Shown here: positions 27,931-36,533 of the stretch, piece after piece
Position numbering within the stretch: the first letter of the stretch is position 1
How the letters are laid out: every line of letters begins with the position of its first letter
From: Gracilibacillus salitolerans
GTDB lineage: Bacteria > Bacillota > Bacilli > Bacillales > Amphibacillaceae
Direction: 5' to 3'
DNA length: 64,000 nt
Assembly: GCF_009650095.1 (NCBI RefSeq)
Contig: NZ_CP045915.1
Coordinates: 3,906,001 to 3,970,000, forward strand
Program-made: the position numbers and the translations under genes
The notes under the pieces: model-generated
Databases searched by the model: none
What the model saw: the letters and a program-made list of their open reading frames with translations, nothing else
What the model was told of the DNA's origin: nothing

Positions 27931-28497
27931 TTAAACACGCTCAAGCTTTTTAAATGGTCTGTGAGGTAATTCAACACTGATGGTATCACCTGGTTTCACT
28001 TCTCCACTCTGCAATATAACTCCCATTATTCCTGCTTTTCTTATTAGATTTCCTTCTGAATCCTTATCCAAAACAGCCTTTAAAAGACCTGGTTGAAAAT
28101 TATCAATTTGAGCACAAGGATTTCTTAAGCCTGTTACTTTAATAATTGCAGACTCACCTATAGTTAATATCGTATCAGTTGGTAGTTCAAGAAGATTTAT
28201 TCCGACAGTTGTAATATTTTCACCCAACTGTCCAGGATTAATATTAAAACGCTCTGCTAACTCTTCGAATAACTCATTTTGAATTAAATGCACTTGTCTT
28301 AAGTTAGGCTGGTTTGGATTTTGTGCCACTCTCGACCGATGCTTAACCGTTGAACCAAAGTGTGCATCGCCTTCGACCCCTAAACCCTTTACCAATTTTA
28401 TAAACTCTTGATTTTCTTTACTAAACGTATGCTCCTTATTTAAACTAACTGCTATGACAGTTCCTAAAATTGAACTCTCTTTTTTTACATCAAACAT
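27931..28497 (-). CDS. MOSC domain-containing protein
   Basis: Cytoplasmic protein of 188 residues that is almost entirely a MOSC (molybdenum cofactor sulfurase C-terminal) domain. Visible family features: GLGVEGDAHFG (about 45-55), LRQVHLI, GQLGENITT, and the conserved cysteine in GLRNPCAQID (about 137), the presumed sulfur carrier. Related small proteins include YiiM, involved in detoxifying N-hydroxylated compounds with molybdenum cofactor. ATG follows GTGAGGATTTA. Not linked to neighbours by operon structure. Confidence 0.88.
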   Translation of the reverse strand: MFDVKKESSILGTVIAVSLNKEHTFSKENQEFIKLVKGLGVEGDAHFGSTVKHRSRVAQNPNQPNLRQVHLIQNELFEELAERFNINPGQLGENITTVGINLLELPTDTILTIGESAIIKVTGLRNPCAQIDNFQPGLLKAVLDKDSEGNLIRKAGIMGVILQSGEVKPGDTISVELPHRPFKKLERV

Positions 28498-28587
28498 TAA
28501 ATCCTCACGTCCTTCCGTTTTTTAACTCCCTGTTTGTTCATATTCAATAAAGGTTAAATTATTCTTTCTTGGGGTACAGCCAACATT

Positions 28588-29075
28588 TTAACGAAATGTG
28601 ATTTTGTTTTTATCTTCGTTTTCGTCTCCAGTCTCTTCGTTCTCCATATCAACCCACGATTCCATCAGAGCATCCATACGGAAAATCGAGGTAGGAGAGA
28701 GTTTTTGATAGGTATTTTTATAAAATTCCTGTTCAAAGGAGTAGACTGCTGATTCTACGATATCTTCAATCTGATTTTCTGTCGTCAGTTCAATTTTTCT
28801 TACGGTATTCATTGCGGACTTCTGCTTTTAATGATTCTTTATCTAATAAATGATCAAGGACTTTGTATTTTAGCCATTCGTGAATTTCTTTTACATCATC
28901 GTTAGTGTTTGATCGAAAACCGAAAAAAGCTCGAATTTCAGCCCGGTGATTCTTAATAGTTCTACCTTCCCAAAAATACTGCTGTCAATTCTTCTGGTAG
29001 TCGTAATTGCTGTGCGATATATCGAATAATTGATTTTGGAATATCATTTAATTGTTTTGGAAAACGAATTGCGAT
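28588..29075 (-). pseudogene. Frameshifted remnant of a Tn3-family transposase (DUF4158 part)
   Basis: Three consecutive minus-strand frames together rebuild the N-terminal DUF4158 region of a Tn3-family transposase. The upstream piece (about 28992-29075) reads IAIRFPKQL...RYIAQQLRLPEEL. The middle piece contains WEGRTIKNHRAEIRAFFGFR. The last piece (28588-28812, 74 codons) contains QIEDIVESAVYSFEQEFY and LSPTSIFRMDALMES. At least two frame changes separate them. The sequence stops at ITFR, just where the catalytic DDE domain should start, so only a fragment remains. It marks an old mobile-element insertion in this part of the window. Confidence 0.8.
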
Positions 29076-29122
29076 TTAGCACAATATCTTCTTTCATTAT
29101 TTTAACATAATATTCCAACATT

Positions 29123-29239
29123 TTATTTTAATTTTAAGTCATGAAAAATGGCATCTTTTTTTAAAAAAACAATCGCAAGGATAACTGTCAATAGAGCAGC
29201 AATAATTGGAGCAAAAGAGAAAAAACTTATTTCTTCCAA
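29123..29239 (-). CDS. Small single-helix membrane peptide, 38 residues
   Basis: Short frame starting at TTG (29239) behind a good GGAGGTGAATTAA ribosome site. It encodes an acidic N terminus (MEEISFF), one hydrophobic helix (about residues 7-26) and a basic tail ending LKLK. This layout is shared by holin-like type I toxins and by small membrane regulators, but I recognise no specific family. A GC-rich hairpin at 29270-29302 lies in its presumed 5-prime leader. It sits between a Tn3-transposase remnant and a kinase gene of different composition. Expression and role are unproven. Confidence 0.45.
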   Translation of the reverse strand: MEEISFFSFAPIIAALLTVILAIVFLKKDAIFHDLKLK

Positions 29240-29269
29240 TTAATTCACCTCCAATGTAAACTATTACTC

Positions 29270-29302
29270 CACGGAGCGTGCTAGTTTCCTAGCACTCCGC
29301 GT
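29270..29302 (-). other. GC-rich hairpin ahead of the small peptide gene
   Basis: CGGAG-CG-TGCTAG pairs with CTAGCA-CTCCG around a 4-nt loop, leaving a 2-nt bulge. It lies about 20 bp upstream of the GGAGG site and lacks a T tract, so it looks like a leader structure or a transposon end relic rather than a terminator. Confidence 0.45.
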
Positions 29303-29397
29303 TCCATCTAAAGATATGTTATAAATTATAAGTTTCTAGTTACACATAGATTTGAGATTATATGCTTGGTTCCAAACCGTATTTTTGATGGTATTGA

Positions 29398-29895
29398 TTA
29401 TCTTCTGAACCATTTTTGACGGATGATCTCGTCAACGACGTGCTCGATCGGTGCGGTGGCGTCGATTATAATTCCGTTTTTCGGAATGTCTTCTTTTGTT
29501 CGGTGCAATCGCGCAATGAGTTCCCGTTCCGTTTTCTTTCCGCCCCACTCATTTTCCGGTCGCTCGTCAAGCCGCCGGTTCAATGTGTCAAGGTCGACCT
29601 CGAGGACAAACACGCCGTCAAATAGATCTATGAATTTCGAAAAGTTCCTAGAACCACCGCAGAAAAATGTTACCGCCTCATCCTGGTTGGCGACCAAAGC
29701 TTTTACTTTATCTACATGCCAAATGTGGTGCTCGTGCGTGACGCCATCCGTCCGTGTACCCGTTTCCGGATCGCCTTGATAAGCCAATTCACGGTCACCA
29801 TTAATGGCATGGTAGCCACGCCGCTGCAATTCTTTGCAGACCGAAGTTTTGCCGGTGCCCGAAACGCCTTCAATCAGATAATTCCAAATGCCCAT
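29398..29895 (-). CDS. P-loop kinase-like ATPase
   Basis: Cytoplasmic protein of 165 residues with a Walker A motif GVSGTGKTS (about residues 10-18) near the N terminus, an HIWHVDKVKAL segment, and a lid-type region rich in Arg/Glu (RRLDERPENEW). It resembles small nucleoside/shikimate-kinase-like P-loop proteins; the substrate is unknown. Start ATG 29895 lies behind GGAGGGTCTAGCT; a codon five residues earlier is unsupported. The gene is visibly richer in G+C than its neighbours (many CGG, GTC, GCG codons), which suggests acquisition from another genome. Confidence 0.7.
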   Translation of the reverse strand: MGIWNYLIEGVSGTGKTSVCKELQRRGYHAINGDRELAYQGDPETGTRTDGVTHEHHIWHVDKVKALVANQDEAVTFFCGGSRNFSKFIDLFDGVFVLEVDLDTLNRRLDERPENEWGGKKTERELIARLHRTKEDIPKNGIIIDATAPIEHVVDEIIRQKWFRR

Positions 29896-29993
29896 AGCTA
29901 GACCCTCCATTTCTGTCGCTTAACTGCCCTTTCAATATCTCTACACTCAATTCTAACATGATATTCCAATAATATTATTGGATTTTGTCAAAA

Positions 29994-30021
29994 GAAAAAG
30001 GTGACCAACCGATGATCACCT
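29994..30021 (-). terminator. Terminator of the DoxX gene
   Basis: Stem AGGTGA/TCACCT with an 11-nt loop followed by five T on the minus strand, 92 bp after the doxX stop. Confidence 0.7.
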
Positions 30022-30113
30022 CGTTTAATAATATTTTTATATTGTTCCCGAAAAGATCTTCAACAGCTAGTTCATGATTGTCCTCCCTAAGTCTGTCCCC
30101 TTTTTAGTTAGTA

Positions 30114-30497
30114 TTAGCTTTTGATAAAGTATTTATCTAAAGAATATAACTTACTTCCATTCAGTAATAAATATGCAGAGATTACTAGTAATGCAAGATC
30201 GTACGCGTAACCTCCAATGAAACCTGCGGCAAATTGAACTTTAATAATTGCACCCAGTAACAATAAGACGAATAGTCCTCCTACGATACGCGTTGCCAGT
30301 CCGAGTATTAATGCGATCCCACCAACCACTTCAAGACCTGCTACTATATAAGCCAAAAATCCGGGCAATCCAATACTATCGAACCATCCAGCAGTATTAG
30401 CAATGCCACCTTGAAATTTATCAGTACCATGTCCTATAAAAATAATTCCTAAAACAACTCGTAATAACAATGCACCAATGCCTTCTTTGTTTGTCAT
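30114..30497 (-). CDS. DoxX-family membrane protein
   Basis: Integral membrane protein of 127 residues with four helices. It matches the DoxX family in the opening LLLRVVLGIIFIGHGTDKF and the central GLEVVGGIALILGLATR stretch. Relatives (for example Bacillus CatD/YfiD) act in membrane redox or thiol-stress responses, but the reaction here is unknown. ATG follows AGGAGGAATAAAAA. It is divergent from the XRE-cupin regulator at 30843, which could control it. Confidence 0.88.
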   Translation of the reverse strand: MTNKEGIGALLLRVVLGIIFIGHGTDKFQGGIANTAGWFDSIGLPGFLAYIVAGLEVVGGIALILGLATRIVGGLFVLLLLGAIIKVQFAAGFIGGYAYDLALLVISAYLLLNGSKLYSLDKYFIKS

Positions 30498-30842
30498 TTT
30501 TTATTCCTCCTATTTCAATAATTTTATTTTCAACAAAACGAATAACTAGTCTATAGCTTATTCATTATAACTACTTCCCTTTAAAAATTTAACTTAACCT
30601 TATATCGTATCGTTACTTACGGTCAGGTTTAAACCCGTAACAGATAAAGCAAACGTTTTTTGTCTCTAAAAAAATAATTCATATTAGGGAACAAAATGTA
30701 AAAAAATTAGAAGAAACATCATTTTGTTTTCGAATAAGAATAATTGTTTATATATAAGATAACAATATAACTTGTGGACTGTCAATGTTTTTTTTGCTAA
30801 TATATACATATGTTTCATAACAGAAAACACACAGGAGGGGTG
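30498..30842. promoter_or_regulatory. Divergent promoter region doxX / XRE-cupin regulator
   Basis: AT-rich intergenic region. On the plus strand TGTCAA and TATACA are 17 bp apart (about 30779-30807) and could drive the regulator. I see no convincing palindromic operator. Nothing else is recognisable here. Confidence 0.35.
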
Positions 30843-31394
30843 ATGAAGCTGGATATAGGAACTAAAATTCGCGCGATAAGAAATAGAAAAAAAATTACCA
30901 TTGCGAAAATGTGTGAAGGTACAGGGCTTTCCAAAGGATTCATAAGTAATGTCGAAAACAATAATACATCACCTTCAATCAATACATTGAATACAATTGC
31001 GGAGTTTCTGAAGGTGCCTTTACCTTATTTATTATTAGAAAAAAAACAGCACATGCGTGTCGTTCGAAAAGATGAAAGAAGAACCTCCTCGTATAAAGAT
31101 TTAAAAATTGAGCATCTAACCTCAAAAGGCCCATTACAAATGAGAATCGTTGAGTCGCCACCCGGTATCGCAATCGGAGAAGATGAACCCCATGCACACG
31201 AAGGGGAAGAATGCCACTTAGTGCTAGAAGGAAAAATTCTAGCTGAACAAGGAGAAGACTCTATCATTGCAGAAGAAGGCGATTCCTTTAGCTGGAATGC
31301 TAGTGTTCCACATACTGTAAAAAATATTGGAGATACCAAATCAGTAATCCTAATCGCCATTTATTCTGATACCAAATTAGATGATTTGCTATAA
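30843..31394 (+). CDS. XRE-family regulator with C-terminal cupin domain
   Basis: DNA-binding regulator of 183 residues: an XRE helix-turn-helix (about 5-60, with GLSKGFISNVENN) joined to a cupin sensor barrel (about 105-180, with HAHEGEECHLVLEG and PHTVKN). Such proteins bind small metabolites in the cupin pocket. Start chosen at ATG 30843 after AGGAGGGGTG; an earlier in-frame ATG at 30810 has no ribosome site. It lacks obvious link to the sugar island and is divergent from doxX. A paralogue with the same layout is at 44522-45076. Confidence 0.88.
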   Translation: MKLDIGTKIRAIRNRKKITIAKMCEGTGLSKGFISNVENNNTSPSINTLNTIAEFLKVPLPYLLLEKKQHMRVVRKDERRTSSYKDLKIEHLTSKGPLQMRIVESPPGIAIGEDEPHAHEGEECHLVLEGKILAEQGEDSIIAEEGDSFSWNASVPHTVKNIGDTKSVILIAIYSDTKLDDLL

Positions 31395-31426
31395 GGCATT
31401 ATGGCGAGATATAAGTACAAAAGATG

Positions 31427-31469
31427 GATAGGTTAGCAAATGGCAGGTTTGCTTTGCCTATCTTTTTTT
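31427..31469 (+). terminator. Terminator of the XRE-cupin gene
   Basis: Stem GATAGG-AGCAAA with complementary TTTGCT-CCTATC followed by seven T on the plus strand. Confidence 0.85.
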
Positions 31470-31596
31470 ATTACAGATTTCCCTCATCTCAAGCGGTTTA
31501 ATTTTTTCAAAACGATTAAACTATATTACAAACAACTAGAAGGTAGCAAATTTGCATTTTTACTATATCTCAGTAAATATGATTATCTTCAAACCC

Positions 31597-31637
31597 AAAA
31601 ACCACACCATCTCAAAATGTGAGTGGTGTGGTTTTTA
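31597..31637. terminator. Terminator of the pectate lyase gene
   Basis: AAAAACCACACCA and TGGTGTGGTTTTT arms around a 14-nt loop; symmetrical A and T runs allow it to work in both directions. It lies 20 bp past the lyase stop. Confidence 0.85.
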
Positions 31638-31655
31638 TAAGGGACTCTTTCCCTA

Positions 31656-33944
31656 TTACTCGTTTTCTAGTTCGATGTCGGTAAAGGTCGCAGTGGTGTA
31701 GTGTATCAACTGGTTAGGGTTTTGCGAGCCATCTACTGCGAATCCGATATAGATTTTGTCGGACATGTTGATTTCTTGCTGACCAACTTCAACCCAACTT
31801 TCTCCATCTTCAGATGCATAGCCTGTAATTTGATTGCCTTCTCGTTCAACTTTTAGCCAATATGGTATCTCCGTATTTAAAAGAGAAGGTACTCCATTCT
31901 CTTCCGGTCTGTCATGTTCACCCGGTGCAATAATGTCTGCTCCTTTCTCCTCTCTTGATGAAAAATGTATCGCATATAAGGTATCCTGACGGTCAGCTTT
32001 AACGACTGAAGTACTAATCATCGCTGTTTTAGCATCAGGTGCCAGTTGATCTCTTACCATTAGTCCGGATATCGCATTATTATTTAATTTGGTTATATCT
32101 GCAACTTTCGCGGTTAAAGACCCATCACCTTCCAATGTCTGATAAGCAAATTGGAATTCATCTTTATCTCCCATAATACGGCCAGTACCCTTTACTGTTA
32201 AAGTATCATCTTCTAGACTAGCATTACCTTTTACCGCAACTCCTCCGATGTCTTTCGATTTCCAGTCAACGGATTGATTCTTTGTATTTACATAAACCGG
32301 AGCTGAAGTAGTCTGGGTAGCATTACCATCTCTATCAATCGCTTTAGCTGAAACATACCAGGTCCCTGCTGGTGCATCCTTCCATGTGAAGGAGAAGGAC
32401 TGCCCTGAAGCTTCGCCAATTTTTTCATCATTTTGATAATACTCCACTTTTTCAATATTTTCTTTGTTCGCCAAATTTACATTAAATGTAATATTCTTAC
32501 CTGTCTGATGTACACTGTGCACTGTTGGAGATGCTAACTCTATCTCAGGATTTGCTGGCTCATGTTCCATATCTACTAATGAATGTAGGTATAATTCTAA
32601 ATTAGAATATCCAGAATCAGTGATTTCTTTGCCATCCTCAGGATTCTCAGGATCAAGTCCATTTTCGATTTCCCATGCATCAGGCATTCCGTCATGATCG
32701 GAATCTTGTGGCGCCTCCTCTGATTTCATTTCCGGGAAACCGCCAACCTCCCACTCATTATTAATGATACGACCTGTACCATTCTCGACATCGTTAACAA
32801 TCCGCGCGTCTACGGGGTCACGTTTCGGTAAAGTTGCACCCGCTCTTTTTAAGACAAGATCATATGCTTCTTCAGCAGGTTTAATATTTAACTCATCCTG
32901 ATAGGCAACTAGATAAGGTTCATCTCCAAACGTGACATCCTGTTTTATATCTTCTACTCCTAAATAATTATCAGCCGTTACCGCTTCATTATCATGCATC
33001 ACATTACCATCAATATAAAACCAGCCTGGTTCGCCATCACGGCCAGGACTGATAATTCGTTGGCTGACATTGTCATAAGTTGCAGGACCCGGCTTGTAAT
33101 AATTATTGATAATGTTATTTCGTTGATTTTCCCCGCCATACATGGAGTTAAATCCCCAATTATAAATGACGTTATTAACCAACTCATCATTGGCTACCGG
33201 ATGAATCGTATTGCCGCCATTGCCAAGTGCAGGCGTACGGCTGATATGGGTGGCGATTAGATTATTACTGAAGGTCGCATTGTGTCCACCCCAGATGCCA
33301 CCATAGCCATGTCTACCTTTCGAATGACCCGAGATTAATAGACTTTCACTAATTATACTCCATTGTACCGTTGTATTTTCATTTCGGTATAATGAAAAAG
33401 CTTCATCGATACCCCAGCTTGCGGAAACATGGTCAATGATAGCGTCTTTTATATCTCTTCCACCAAACGCATCAAACTCTGTGTGAATATTGGCACTTCC
33501 CGGACGGAATCTCATATATCTGATAATAAGATTTTCAGAGTTACTTATATCTGTACCATATCCTGCTACGGTAATGCCGTCACCTGGTGCTGTCTGACCT
33601 GCAATCGTAAGGTTTTTCCTGTTAATTCGTAGTGGCTGTTCCAAATGAATCGTACCGGAAACACGAAAAACTATGGTTCGATTATCTTCACTTACCGCGT
33701 CTCGCAGTGATCCTTCGATTGGTTCTTCATCTGCGTCATAGTCTTCTGTTGTTGTTACTTCATACACATCATAACCTCTTCCACCTGAAGTATATTTTCC
33801 TCCACCTTCCGCTCCAGGGAAAGCAAGTACCTTCTCGTCCTCAGCTTCTTCTGCTTGTACAATATCAACTTCCATCAATGGAACCAGTAAGATCATGATG
33901 ATTGCAATCACACACATTTGCCTTCTTTTCTTCAACTTTTTCAT
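31656..33944 (-). CDS. Secreted PL1-type pectate lyase with accessory domains
   Basis: Extracellular polysaccharide lyase of 762 residues. A signal peptide (about 1-32, ending VQA) is followed by a right-handed beta-helix pectate lyase domain (about 38-370) with FPGAEGGG, TIVFRVSGTI, NLTIAGQTAPG, DHVSASWGIDE and NNLIATHISRTPALG segments typical of the PL1 branch that includes Bacteroides enzymes. Then come a TSP3/dockerin-like calcium loop (DSDHDGMPDAWE, about 425), an Ig-like domain (about 475-555) and a C-terminal lectin-like beta-sandwich (about 570-760). Start ATG 33944 lies behind GGAGGTGAATACTGAA. It cleaves polygalacturonate outside the cell by inference from family. Confidence 0.85.
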   Translation of the reverse strand: MKKLKKRRQMCVIAIIMILLVPLMEVDIVQAEEAEDEKVLAFPGAEGGGKYTSGGRGYDVYEVTTTEDYDADEEPIEGSLRDAVSEDNRTIVFRVSGTIHLEQPLRINRKNLTIAGQTAPGDGITVAGYGTDISNSENLIIRYMRFRPGSANIHTEFDAFGGRDIKDAIIDHVSASWGIDEAFSLYRNENTTVQWSIISESLLISGHSKGRHGYGGIWGGHNATFSNNLIATHISRTPALGNGGNTIHPVANDELVNNVIYNWGFNSMYGGENQRNNIINNYYKPGPATYDNVSQRIISPGRDGEPGWFYIDGNVMHDNEAVTADNYLGVEDIKQDVTFGDEPYLVAYQDELNIKPAEEAYDLVLKRAGATLPKRDPVDARIVNDVENGTGRIINNEWEVGGFPEMKSEEAPQDSDHDGMPDAWEIENGLDPENPEDGKEITDSGYSNLELYLHSLVDMEHEPANPEIELASPTVHSVHQTGKNITFNVNLANKENIEKVEYYQNDEKIGEASGQSFSFTWKDAPAGTWYVSAKAIDRDGNATQTTSAPVYVNTKNQSVDWKSKDIGGVAVKGNASLEDDTLTVKGTGRIMGDKDEFQFAYQTLEGDGSLTAKVADITKLNNNAISGLMVRDQLAPDAKTAMISTSVVKADRQDTLYAIHFSSREEKGADIIAPGEHDRPEENGVPSLLNTEIPYWLKVEREGNQITGYASEDGESWVEVGQQEINMSDKIYIGFAVDGSQNPNQLIHYTTATFTDIELENE

Positions 33945-34004
33945 TTCAGTATTCACCTCCATCATTTATTAGTTTTATTTTATCAATCGCTAGATTACAT
34001 TTTT

Positions 34005-34871
34005 TTATACCTTATCAATTAAACGCTTACATTTATCTGTTTCTTGTCCTCGATAGTCGTTAGGTGACATACTGGTGAATTTCTTAAAGATTCTCCAAAA
34101 GTGGACATGATTGGTATAACCAACCTTCTTAGTAATTTGATTGATTTTCAGCGTTGTTTCCGTTAGTAGCCTTTTCGCTTCTGTAATACGCACGGCATTT
34201 AAGTATTCTGTAAAGCTGCATCCAATAGATTGCTTGAATAATTTACTTATCGATTGCTCATGGAGATAAAATTTATTAGCAAGAATGGACAAGGTGATGT
34301 CTTGATGGAAACGTTCATTTATATACGTAATCATCCCATCTATTAATTCATGTTGATTACAAGTAGCTTTTGAATGTTCCAACGTGGACGTTTGACTGTG
34401 AATCAGTCGTTCACATTCGATAAGTAGTTGGGAAAGAAGTAGCTGTAAATAACGATCACTACTAGGGTTATCGAGGAAATATTCTTCTAGCATTTTTTCT
34501 AATATCTTTTGACATGTAGTTGGGTTCTTAACTGAGAGCATAAGTGGGCCTCTTTTAAATAAAGTAGAAAGAAGGATTTGGTCGTCTTCTAAGAGGAAAC
34601 AATCTCGGAAGTTCAGGACGATTCGCTGATATTTATGATCATTAACGATGGTTTTATGTAGGATATTTTTATCAATCAGCATAATAGTATCTTTTGTTGC
34701 TACAAATTTCTTACCATCTATCAAGAAAACTTTCTCCCCTTCAAGCAAATAGAAAATCTCATAATCCTGATGAAGATGATAATGCTGCATATCGCGACTA
34801 TTCTCATACCCACGGGAATAATCGATGTAAAAAGATCGATTTCGTAAAGACACATTTACCTTCTCTGCCAA
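34005..34871 (-). CDS. AraC-family regulator with cupin-like sensor
   Basis: Transcription regulator of 288 residues: an N-terminal cupin-like sugar-sensing domain (about 20-150, with HLHQDYEIFYLLEGEK) and a C-terminal AraC helix-turn-helix pair (about 190-285). I start at TTG 34871, seven bases after AAAGGAGG; the longer open frame to 34925 has no ribosome site. It lies 61 bp upstream of the pectate lyase start in the same orientation and downstream of a lipoprotein gene, so it probably controls pectin genes. A decayed copy of its upstream region is at 56908-56973. Confidence 0.85.
   Translation of the reverse strand: MAEKVNVSLRNRSFYIDYSRGYENSRDMQHYHLHQDYEIFYLLEGEKVFLIDGKKFVATKDTIMLIDKNILHKTIVNDHKYQRIVLNFRDCFLLEDDQILLSTLFKRGPLMLSVKNPTTCQKILEKMLEEYFLDNPSSDRYLQLLLSQLLIECERLIHSQTSTLEHSKATCNQHELIDGMITYINERFHQDITLSILANKFYLHEQSISKLFKQSIGCSFTEYLNAVRITEAKRLLTETTLKINQITKKVGYTNHVHFWRIFKKFTSMSPNDYRGQETDKCKRLIDKV
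34018..34031. promoter_or_regulatory. cre-like site upstream of the pectate lyase gene
   Basis: The minus strand reads TGTAAGCGTTTAAT, 12 of 14 matches to the cre consensus, 75 bp before the lyase start. It overlaps the last codons of the AraC gene, so part of the match is constrained by coding. Confidence 0.4.
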
Positions 34872-34973
34872 AACTACCCCTCCTTTAATTTTCCAGAAAG
34901 TAATTTTAGCATACCGAATTCCCACTCATATAGAAAGTGCAAGAATACCTATGTCTAAGGTTGTATTAGATAA

Positions 34974-35007
34974 AGAAAAATGTCCCGCTTACCTTAATAG
35001 CGGGACA
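34974..35007 (-). terminator. Terminator of the orphan lipoprotein gene
   Basis: A 9-bp stem TGTCCCGCT/AGCGGGACA followed by five T on the minus strand, 15 bp past the stop. Confidence 0.85.
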
Positions 35008-35021
35008 TTAAATTCGTGATC

Positions 35022-36533
35022 TTACTCATTATATTCCTTAATCACGTCATTTCCACCGGCCTCTTTCCACTTTTCAATTGCTTCATCAAATCCTGTTTCA
35101 TCCATTTCACCTAAGATATATTGGTAAGTAGCGTCTTCGATAATTTGATCTAATGAACCAGCATTTTGATTATACGTTTCAGAGTCCAATCCTATCGTGA
35201 GATCATTGACAACATAATTATCATTATCTTTGTATAATTCATTTGCTTTAGCAGCTGGTTCATAGTCGAAATAAGATTCGTACCTGCCATTGGTAAGTGG
35301 CTCTCCAATTTCAAATGGCGTATATGGTTTAATTTCGCTATCAAATTTGTTCTGATCCATTATTTTTGCGCGGTCATCAACTACTTCATAATGTTCTCCT
35401 TCTTGTCCCCAAATTAGTAAATTAGCACCTTCTTCAGACATTAAATAATCAAAGAATTGAAGTACACTTTTCAATTCATCCTCTGATTCAATGGCGGATT
35501 TAGGAAAAAGAATAAGACTGCCATATCCCGGGATAGCACGGACTCCAAACTCTCCGTTCGATCCTTCTATATAATTGTGCACATCAAATTCTACATCTGG
35601 ATTGATTACTTGTGCATCCTGATAAATGCCATGCACGTCTTGCATAGATCCGATATAAGCACCTGCTGTTCCATTTTTCATCATGTCCTGTTGGTCTGTC
35701 TTACTGGTTACCGGTGCATCTTTGTTCATATATCCATTGCTATGGAGTTCTCTAAAGAATTCCATGGTTTCTTTATACTCTGGGAACATAAACTCAGGTA
35801 ACAGTTCACCATCTTGTTGACCCCATCTATTTGGTCCGCCCAGCCAGCTGGATACCGTAACAAACGCTCCCAAATTGCCTCTATCCGTTAGACCGATTGT
35901 ATCATCTTCTCCATTGCCATCCGGATCATCTTCTGTAAAAGCTCGTAACATGTCATAAAATTCATCCGTAGTAGTCGGTGTGTCGAGTCCTAAGTTGTCC
36001 GCCCAATCCTTTCTGTAGATCAGTCCTGAACGTGACAATGGACGCCCCATATATAATGAGTATAATTTATCATCCACTTTGGAGTTTTCCAATGTGCTTT
36101 CACGAAGCTTACTTAGATTTTCAAACTCCTCTAGGTATGGACCAATCTCCCAAAACTGTCCATCTCTAATCGCATCTTTAAATTGCGTGAATTGTTCTGT
36201 TTTGACTAAAAAAGCGTGAGGTAACGAATTGGTGGAAAAAGCAGTATTGACTCGCTCTTCATAATTACTGTCTGGAATCCACTGAATTTCAAGCTCTGTA
36301 TTCGTTTTTTCTTCTAGTAATTTCTCTAATTTATCTTGAGGCACTTCTGGTGTATGGAGATTTAACATGACAGATAATTCAAATGGATCTTCGGAATGGC
36401 TTTTTTCCTCTGTTTGATTTGAATCATCACCATCAGTATTATTTTGTTCCTCGTTTGAAGTACTGTCATCACTACACGCAATAATAAATAAAAAGATGAA
36501 AGATACCAACAAAGGCATGATTAATTTTCTCAT
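35022..36533 (-). CDS. Orphan LplA-type sugar-binding lipoprotein
   Basis: Extracellular substrate-binding protein of 503 residues, similar in layout to the one at 22206-23750. It has a lipobox IIAC (Cys20), an acidic linker, and the DDPDGNGEDDTIG segment shared by LplA-like proteins. ATG follows AAGGATAATGGAAT. No permease genes accompany it: a GntR/LacI-type regulator lies upstream on the other strand and an AraC regulator downstream. It may feed the lplBC-like permeases at 23803-25660 or others outside the window. Confidence 0.88.
   Translation of the reverse strand: MRKLIMPLLVSFIFLFIIACSDDSTSNEEQNNTDGDDSNQTEEKSHSEDPFELSVMLNLHTPEVPQDKLEKLLEEKTNTELEIQWIPDSNYEERVNTAFSTNSLPHAFLVKTEQFTQFKDAIRDGQFWEIGPYLEEFENLSKLRESTLENSKVDDKLYSLYMGRPLSRSGLIYRKDWADNLGLDTPTTTDEFYDMLRAFTEDDPDGNGEDDTIGLTDRGNLGAFVTVSSWLGGPNRWGQQDGELLPEFMFPEYKETMEFFRELHSNGYMNKDAPVTSKTDQQDMMKNGTAGAYIGSMQDVHGIYQDAQVINPDVEFDVHNYIEGSNGEFGVRAIPGYGSLILFPKSAIESEDELKSVLQFFDYLMSEEGANLLIWGQEGEHYEVVDDRAKIMDQNKFDSEIKPYTPFEIGEPLTNGRYESYFDYEPAAKANELYKDNDNYVVNDLTIGLDSETYNQNAGSLDQIIEDATYQYILGEMDETGFDEAIEKWKEAGGNDVIKEYNE

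Noticed and set aside
29423..29779. 118-codon plus-strand frame opposite the P-loop kinase
   Set aside because: Antisense shadow in a GC-richer gene; no ribosome site or domain.
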